Shown here in pieces: positions 58,820-64,000 of a DNA stretch of 64,000 nt; the stretch's first letter is position 1, and every line of letters starts with the position of its first letter. The DNA comes from Acidovorax radicis N35. GTDB lineage: Bacteria > Pseudomonadota > Gammaproteobacteria > Burkholderiales > Burkholderiaceae_C. A program made the position numbers and the translations under genes. The stretch is taken from positions 558,001-622,000 of the forward strand of contig NZ_AFBG01000018.1 in assembly GCF_000204195.1 (NCBI RefSeq), read 5' to 3'. The notes beneath the pieces were generated by a model. It was given only the letters and a program-made list of their open reading frames with translations. It did not search any database and was not told the DNA's origin.

Positions 58820-60190
58820 ATGGTGAACAACACCCCTCTGCGCATCGGCTGCGCAGCCGGCTTTTCGGGCGACCGCACCGACGCGGCCCTGCCCGTGGTG
58901 CAGGCGCTCATCGCCAGCGGCCAGCCGTCCGTGCTCATCTTCGAGACCCTGGCCGAGCGCACGCTGGCCCTGGCGCAACTGGCCCGCCGCACCGACCCCG
59001 ATGCCGGCTACGAGCCGCTGCTGGCCGACCTGCTGCGCCCCGTACTCGGGCTGTGCCTGGCGCACGGCGTGCGCATCGTCAGCAACTTCGGCGCGGCCAA
59101 CCCGCACGGCGCCGCACGCCGCATCCACGCGCTGGCAGCCGAGCTGGGCCACTCCCGCCCACGCATTGCCGTGCTGCAGGGCGACGACCTGAGTGGCCCC
59201 GCCCACCGCGCACTGCTGCAGGACGCCCTGGGCGATGCCATGCCCACCGAGCCCATCGTCAGCGCCAACGCCTACATCGGCGCACAGGCCATTGCCGATG
59301 CGCTGCGCGCCGGGGCCGACATCGTGGTCTGCGGCCGCGTGGCAGACCCGTCGCTCGTGCTGGGCCCGGCGCTCGCGCACTACGGCTGGGCCCCTGACGA
59401 CTGGGACCGCCTGGCACGCGCCACCATGGCCGGGCACCTGCTCGAATGCGGCGCGCAGGTCACGGGCGGCTACTTTGCCGACCCCGGCTACAAGGACGTG
59501 CCGGGCCTGGCGCAACTGGGCTACCCCATCGCCGAGATCGATGCCGACGGCCACTGCACCATCACCAAGCCGCCCGGCACCGGCGGGCGCATCGACGAGC
59601 GCACCGTCAAGGAGCAACTGCTGTACGAGCTGCACGACCCCGCGGCGTACCTCACGCCCGACGTGGTGGCCGACATCAGAGAGGCCCGCGTGCAGGCCGT
59701 GGGCACCGACGCCGTGCGCCTTACCGGCGTGCAGGGCCATGCGCAGCCCCCTACGCTCAAGGTCAACGTGTGCTTTGAATCCGGCTGGTTCGCCGAGGGC
59801 GAAATCTCCTACGCCGGCCCGCGCGCCGAAGCCCGCGCACGCCTGGCGGGCGAGGTGCTGCGCGAGCGGCTGAGCGGCCTGGGCCCACTGCGCATCGACC
59901 TGATCGGCGTGACCAGCATCTTCGGCGACGACACCAGCCGGTGGCTGGATGCGCCCGCCAGCGACAGCGGCGACGCCCACAACGACATGCGTGATGTGCG
60001 CCTGCGCGTGGCCCTGCAGCACCGCGACCACGCCAGCGCCCAGCGCCTGGTGCGCGAGGTGACCGCGCTCTACACCTGCGGGCCTGCCGGCGGCGGCGGC
60101 GTGCGCACCGCCATACGCCCGCGCCTGGGCACGGTGTCGTGCCTGGTGCCGCGCGATGCGGTGGCCGTGCGCTTTGAGATGGTTGATTGA
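58820..60190 (+). CDS. AtuA-family (DUF1446) acyl-CoA metabolism protein
   Basis: A 456-residue protein of the DUF1446/AtuA family. Its first block is LRIGCAAGFSGDRTDAALPVVQ, followed by RIVSNFGAANPHGAARRIHALA, AGADIVVCGRVADPSLVLGPALAHYGW and TGGYFADPGYKDVPGLAQLGYPIAEID. AtuA is needed for acyclic terpene use in Pseudomonas, but its reaction is not settled and paralogues occur in many catabolic operons. The RBS CAGGAGA precedes ATG 58820. The small partner gene follows 12 nt downstream. Confidence 0.9.
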   Translation: MVNNTPLRIGCAAGFSGDRTDAALPVVQALIASGQPSVLIFETLAERTLALAQLARRTDPDAGYEPLLADLLRPVLGLCLAHGVRIVSNFGAANPHGAARRIHALAAELGHSRPRIAVLQGDDLSGPAHRALLQDALGDAMPTEPIVSANAYIGAQAIADALRAGADIVVCGRVADPSLVLGPALAHYGWAPDDWDRLARATMAGHLLECGAQVTGGYFADPGYKDVPGLAQLGYPIAEIDADGHCTITKPPGTGGRIDERTVKEQLLYELHDPAAYLTPDVVADIREARVQAVGTDAVRLTGVQGHAQPPTLKVNVCFESGWFAEGEISYAGPRAEARARLAGEVLRERLSGLGPLRIDLIGVTSIFGDDTSRWLDAPASDSGDAHNDMRDVRLRVALQHRDHASAQRLVREVTALYTCGPAGGGGVRTAIRPRLGTVSCLVPRDAVAVRFEMVD

Positions 60191-60202
60191 GGGACCACCA
60201 CC

Positions 60203-60604
60203 ATGACTTCTGCAACCCAGGCCGCAACCCAGCCCGCCTCCGCGGCAACCATCACTGTTCCGCTTTATCGCCTGGCCCACAGCCGCACCGGCGACAAAGG
60301 CAACCGCTCCAACATCAGCGTCATTGCCTGGCACCCCGCGCTCTGGGATGCGCTGGTCGACCAGGTCACCGAAGCCGCCGTGGCCCGCCAGTTCGCGCTG
60401 CGCCAGCCGCGCCAGGTCACGCGCTACCTGCTACCCGAGCTGCAGGCTATGAACATCGTGCTGGACGATGTGCTGGACGGCGGCGTGAACGACGCGCTCA
60501 ACCTCGACAGCCACGGCAAGGCGCTGAGCTACCTGCTGCTGGACATGCCCGTCACCGTGCCCGCCGCGCTGGCACCGCACTTGGGCGGGCCGCCACCGCC
60601 ATAG
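60203..60604 (+). CDS. AtuA-associated small protein
   Basis: A 133-residue protein corresponding to the C-terminal domain found fused to AtuA-type proteins in other species. The diagnostic block is VPLYRLAHSRTGDKGNRSNISVIAW, followed by RYLLPELQAMNIVLDDVLDGGVNDALNLDSHGKALSYLLLDMPV. It probably forms one enzyme with the preceding protein. The first ~17 residues are Ala/Thr-rich and may be dispensable. It is part of the same operon. Confidence 0.88.
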   Translation: MTSATQAATQPASAATITVPLYRLAHSRTGDKGNRSNISVIAWHPALWDALVDQVTEAAVARQFALRQPRQVTRYLLPELQAMNIVLDDVLDGGVNDALNLDSHGKALSYLLLDMPVTVPAALAPHLGGPPPP

Positions 60605-60687
60605 CCGTCGCATCTTTTCCGGGTGACCGATTACTTTTCCCGCTTCCCGCTTCCCGCTTTTCCATACCTACACACAAGGAGACAAAC

Positions 60688-61683
60688 ATGAACCCATCCA
60701 CTTCGCTGTTGAACCTGGGCCGACGCCACGCGATGGCCGCTGCCGTGCTGGCGCTTGGCGCGCTGCAGGGCGGGGCTGCCCATGCGCAGGCTTACCCGGC
60801 CAAGGCCATCACCTTCGTCGTGCCCTTTGCAGCCGGCAGTGCCACCGACCAGCTGGCGCGCGCGCTGGGCCAGTCCATCACCACGGACACCAAGCAGGCG
60901 GTGGTCATCGACAACAAGGCCGGTGCCAGCGGCATGATCGCGGCGTCTGCCGTGGCCAAGGCGGCGGCCGACGGGTACAGCGTGCTCATCACCACCAACA
61001 CCACACACGCGGCCAACGAGCATTTGTACAAGAAGCTCTCGTACGACCCGGTCAAGGACTTTGCGCCGGTGACGGGCCTGGGCAAGGGCGGGCAGGTGCT
61101 GGTGGTCAATGCCAGCGCGCCGTACAAGAACGTGGGCGAGCTGCTGGCCTTTGCCAAGAAGAACCCCGGCAAGCTCAGCTTCGGCAGCGGCAGCTCGTCG
61201 AGCCGCATGGCCGGCGAAATGCTCAAGCAACTGGCCAGCGTGGACATCCTGCACGTGCCCTACAAGAGCAACCCGCTGGCCATCACCGACCTGCTGGGCG
61301 GGCAGATCGACCTGATGATCACCGACACCTCCACCGGCGTGCCCCAGGTCAAGGCGGGCAAGCTGCGGGCCCTGGGTTACTCCACCCAAAAGCGCAGCGC
61401 GCAACTGCCCGATGTGCCCACGCTGGACGAAGCCGGCGTGAAGGGCTACGACATGGGCTACTGGTTTGCGGCCTATGTGCCCGCCGGCACGCCCGCACCG
61501 GTGGTGGCGCGCCTGAACGAACTGCTGACCGCCGCCACCAAGAGCGCGGCGGCCAAGAGCTTCTTCGACAACGCCGGCTCCGAGGCGTGGACAACCAGCC
61601 CGGACGACCTTGCCAAATTCCAGGCCGCCGAGACCCAGAAGTGGGGCAAGGTGATCAAGGCCGCCGGCATCGAGGCCGAGTAA
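60688..61683 (+). CDS. Bug-family (TctC-like) periplasmic solute receptor
   Basis: A 331-residue exported receptor. The signal peptide ends GGAAHAQA, followed by YPAKAITFVVPFAAGSATDQLARALGQSI. It has GASGMIAASAVAKAAADGYSVLI, SSRMAGEMLKQLA, HVPYKSNPLAITDLLGGQIDLMI and the usual PAGTPAPVVARLNELL end. It probably binds the organic acid or ester product used by this operon. AAGGAG lies 7 nt before the ATG. No TctA/TctB genes are present. Confidence 0.93.
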   Translation: MNPSTSLLNLGRRHAMAAAVLALGALQGGAAHAQAYPAKAITFVVPFAAGSATDQLARALGQSITTDTKQAVVIDNKAGASGMIAASAVAKAAADGYSVLITTNTTHAANEHLYKKLSYDPVKDFAPVTGLGKGGQVLVVNASAPYKNVGELLAFAKKNPGKLSFGSGSSSSRMAGEMLKQLASVDILHVPYKSNPLAITDLLGGQIDLMITDTSTGVPQVKAGKLRALGYSTQKRSAQLPDVPTLDEAGVKGYDMGYWFAAYVPAGTPAPVVARLNELLTAATKSAAAKSFFDNAGSEAWTTSPDDLAKFQAAETQKWGKVIKAAGIEAE

Positions 61684-61691
61684 GCCGACCG

Positions 61692-61720
61692 CCCGGCGCG
61701 GGCTGACCAGCCCCGGGTTT
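61692..61720 (+). terminator. Possible terminator after the Bug receptor gene
   Basis: GGGCT (61700-61704) pairs with AGCCC (61709-61713), extended by outer CCCGG/CCGGG pairing with bulges, followed by TTT. The T-tract is short, so this is only a candidate. The next gene starts 147 nt further on. Confidence 0.4.
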
Positions 61721-61866
61721 CATTCTTTCCGTCCATTTTTCTCACGCCGTCTGCCGTTCACCGGCAGGTGTGGGCGAAGCCTTGCCCGCGCGGTGCCACA
61801 GACGCCGCCATTTTTCCTTAGAGCCGCACAAGCGGCCACTACCACCCATCCATCCAAGGAGACAAC

Positions 61867-63987
61867 ATGCAATCCCTTCATGCATTCGGAAAACTCGCGC
61901 TGACCGCCGCTGCCGCTACGGCCTTCGCGGCCTGCGGAGGCAGCAGCAACGATGCCGCCCCAGGCCCGTCCTTCAAGCTGGCGATCACCGCCACCGAAGC
62001 CTTCCCCGGCAGCTACGGCGACGTGGGCGAGTACGAGCGCCTCACCGGCACCATCAGTGGCGAGGTCGACCCCAAGGACCCCAAGAACGCCACCATCCAG
62101 GACCTGGCGCTCGCGCCCACCAACGCCAACGGCATGGTCGAGTACCAGGCCGACTTCGTCATGCTCAAGCCCAAGAACATGGCCAAGGCCAGCGGTGTCT
62201 TGCGCTACGACGCACCCAACCGCGGCAACATCCTCACGATGCTGAACCCCACGGCCACGCCCAGCGACGCGGTGTACCTCGAGCGCGGCTACGTGATGCT
62301 GTACTCCGCCTGGCAGGGCGACGTGCCCAAGACCACCCCGGCGCGCCTCACGGTGACGGTGCCCGTGGCGAAGAACAAGGACGGCAGCAGCATCACCGGC
62401 CCCTACCGTGCCGAGCTGGTGCCCACCGTGGCTAGCCCGTCCATGACGCTGCCCGGCGGCGTGTTCAATGGCTCCATGATTCCGTACGAGCCCGCCAGCC
62501 TGGACAACACCCAGCCCGGCTACTCGCTCACCCGCCGCGCCAACGAGACGGATGCACGCGTGCCCGTGCCCGCAGCCGACTGGAAGTTCGCCACCTGTGA
62601 CGCGGGCGCCAATGCCTTCCCCGGCACCGCCAGCCCCACCAGCGTGTGCCTCAAAGGCGGGTTCGACCCGGCCTACCTGTACGAGCTGGTCTACGTCGCC
62701 AAGGACCCCAAGGTCATGGGCGTGGGCCTGGCCGCGCTGCGCGACACGGTGAGCTTCTTTCGCAGCAAGTCGGCCGACTCGTCGGGCACGCCCAACCCGC
62801 TGGCGGGCCGCATCCAGTACACGCTGGGGCAGGGCACCTCGCAGTCGGGCAACGCGATGAAGACGTTCTTGCACCTGGGCTTCAACCAGGCGCTCGACGG
62901 TGGCAAGGTCTTCGACGGCATCTTCGCCCACGTGGCCGCGCGCCAGACCCACATCAACACCCGCTTTGCCGTGCCCGGCGGCGGCGGGGGCCTGCGCACC
63001 GACCACACGGCCTTCGGCCAGACGGCGCCGCGCGGGCTGGACAAGGACTACAACGACGACATCAGCGGCCGCCAGGGCGGGGTGATGAAGCGCTGCGCCG
63101 CCACCAGCACCTGCCCCAAGTTCTTTTTGGGCCTGTCGGGCACCGAGTTCTGGCAGCTGCAGGGCTCGCCCGTGCTGACCGATGCCCGCGGCACCAAGGA
63201 CCTGACCCAGCCCGACAACGCGCGCATTTACTACTACGCCAGCACCCAGCACGGCGGGGCAGGGGGCACGGCCAGCATCGCGTATGCGCCTACGCGCGCC
63301 ACCTACCCTACGGGCACGGTGGTGCAGTTCAACGACACCTTCCGCGCGCTGTTCCTGAACCTGGAAGACTGGGTGGCGCGCGGCACGCTGCCGCCCGCCA
63401 GCCAGGTGCCGCGCATCGACAACGGCACGCTGGTGCGGCCCGAGGCGCTGGCGTTCCCGGCCATGAAGGGGCTGACCTGGTCCGTGGGCGGCGTGCAGAC
63501 GGCCATCCCTGAGTTCAGCTACCGGGGCCTGTACAACAACTTCCCGCTGTTCGACTTCGGGCCACAGTACATCCCGCAGGACGAATCGGGCATCGCCACC
63601 ATCCTGCCCCCGCGCAACCTGGGCCGTGACTACGCGATCATGGTGCCGCAGGTCGATGCGTCCACCGGCCTCACCCGCGCCGGCATCCGCAGCGTGGAGG
63701 CGCGTGCGCCGCTGGGCACCAGCATCGAGTTCAACTACGTGGCCACGCCCGGCATCACCGATCTGGCCAACCTCACCGGCAGCTTCATCCCCTTCCACAA
63801 GACGCGCGCCGCGCGGCTGGCGGCGGGCGATGCGCGGCCGTCGCTGGAAGAGCTGTACGGCACGCAAGACGGCTACGTGACAGCCGTGACCGAAGCGGCC
63901 AACACGCTGGTGGCGCAGCGCCTGCTGCTGCAGCGTGACGCGGACCTGCAGATTGCGCGGGCCAAGGCGGCTGCGGTGTTGCCGTGA
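61867..63987 (+). CDS. Large lipoprotein with alpha/beta-hydrolase domain
   Basis: A 706-residue predicted lipoprotein. The signal ends in AFAAC with Cys23, followed by GGSSND. The core (~290-690) matches the alpha/beta hydrolase domain family of large secreted bacterial esterases. The nucleophile elbow is GQGTSQSGNAMKTFLHLGFN with Ser325, in the GxSQSG form of that family, followed by FDGIFAHVAARQ. The catalytic acid and His are not assigned. It may hydrolyse an ester at the cell surface to feed the neighbouring receptor and AtuA proteins, which is inferred. AAGGAG lies 7 nt before the ATG. Confidence 0.82.
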   Translation: MQSLHAFGKLALTAAAATAFAACGGSSNDAAPGPSFKLAITATEAFPGSYGDVGEYERLTGTISGEVDPKDPKNATIQDLALAPTNANGMVEYQADFVMLKPKNMAKASGVLRYDAPNRGNILTMLNPTATPSDAVYLERGYVMLYSAWQGDVPKTTPARLTVTVPVAKNKDGSSITGPYRAELVPTVASPSMTLPGGVFNGSMIPYEPASLDNTQPGYSLTRRANETDARVPVPAADWKFATCDAGANAFPGTASPTSVCLKGGFDPAYLYELVYVAKDPKVMGVGLAALRDTVSFFRSKSADSSGTPNPLAGRIQYTLGQGTSQSGNAMKTFLHLGFNQALDGGKVFDGIFAHVAARQTHINTRFAVPGGGGGLRTDHTAFGQTAPRGLDKDYNDDISGRQGGVMKRCAATSTCPKFFLGLSGTEFWQLQGSPVLTDARGTKDLTQPDNARIYYYASTQHGGAGGTASIAYAPTRATYPTGTVVQFNDTFRALFLNLEDWVARGTLPPASQVPRIDNGTLVRPEALAFPAMKGLTWSVGGVQTAIPEFSYRGLYNNFPLFDFGPQYIPQDESGIATILPPRNLGRDYAIMVPQVDASTGLTRAGIRSVEARAPLGTSIEFNYVATPGITDLANLTGSFIPFHKTRAARLAAGDARPSLEELYGTQDGYVTAVTEAANTLVAQRLLLQRDADLQIARAKAAAVLP

Positions 63988-64000
63988 GGTGATGGGGTAT

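Overview
The window is a high-GC chromosomal segment from a betaproteobacterium, most likely Comamonadaceae and Acidovorax-like. This is inferred from two orphan Bug-type (tripartite tricarboxylate transporter) solute receptors, the DUF2894 and DUF3703 families, a yejABEF-type transporter, and dense ATGA-coupled genes. No phage, plasmid or complete insertion sequence is present. One small non-coding MITE-like element and six copies of a 57-bp dispersed repeat are.

Layout. 1-2731: end of a DUF2894 operon, then a Cd/Pb-type locus (CadR-like MerR regulator divergent from a short CDF transporter and an SRPBCC-DUF3703 fusion). 2928-5535: MlaE permease, MlaD/MCE protein and lipoprotein, with no ATPase gene beside them. 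5547-7784: small lipoprotein, small membrane protein, small winged-helix-like protein and a secreted NTF2-fold protein. 7888-10268: sensor kinase and OmpR-type regulator. 10411-20250: a catabolic island (MhpA-like flavin hydroxylase, two MDR dehydrogenases, cupin, FMN reductase, FAH-family hydrolase, DUF1185 protein, extradiol-type VOC protein, Bug receptor) built around a GntR/FCD regulator. ATGCAT/GTGCAT palindromes sit at each of its three control regions.

20470-28254: DUF4148-like secreted protein, a 32-bp tandem duplication, an ABC-type binding protein paired with a large hybrid kinase and a divergent REC-kinase, tRNA-Ser(GGA), and a diguanylate cyclase that looks frameshifted. 28514-35015: SPFH/NfeD pair, Orn/Lys/Arg decarboxylase, fasciclin protein, periplasmic-type ATP-dependent DNA ligase, FabI. 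35120-40699: yejABEF-type oligopeptide importer. 40794-43390: lipocalin, DUF1003, an unknown protein and a FlxA-like protein. 43421-48511: LysR divergent from a haloacetate-dehalogenase-like hydrolase and a second-type leuCD pair, then a PhnD-like binding protein.

48897-53928: four genes of unclear role. The last two are an XRE protein with a degenerate NTPase-like domain and, overlapping it, a membrane protein that appears to join a pilin-like periplasmic domain to a cytoplasmic P-loop NTPase. This pair is the best candidate for an undescribed system. 53973-58691: a fatty-acid hydroxylase under an ArsR regulator with two matching 25-bp operators, an MDR oxidoreductase, the MITE, a 2'-5' RNA ligase-family protein, a VOC protein and a LysR. 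58820-63987: AtuA-family pair, a second Bug receptor and a large alpha/beta-hydrolase lipoprotein, with a clear LysR palindrome upstream.
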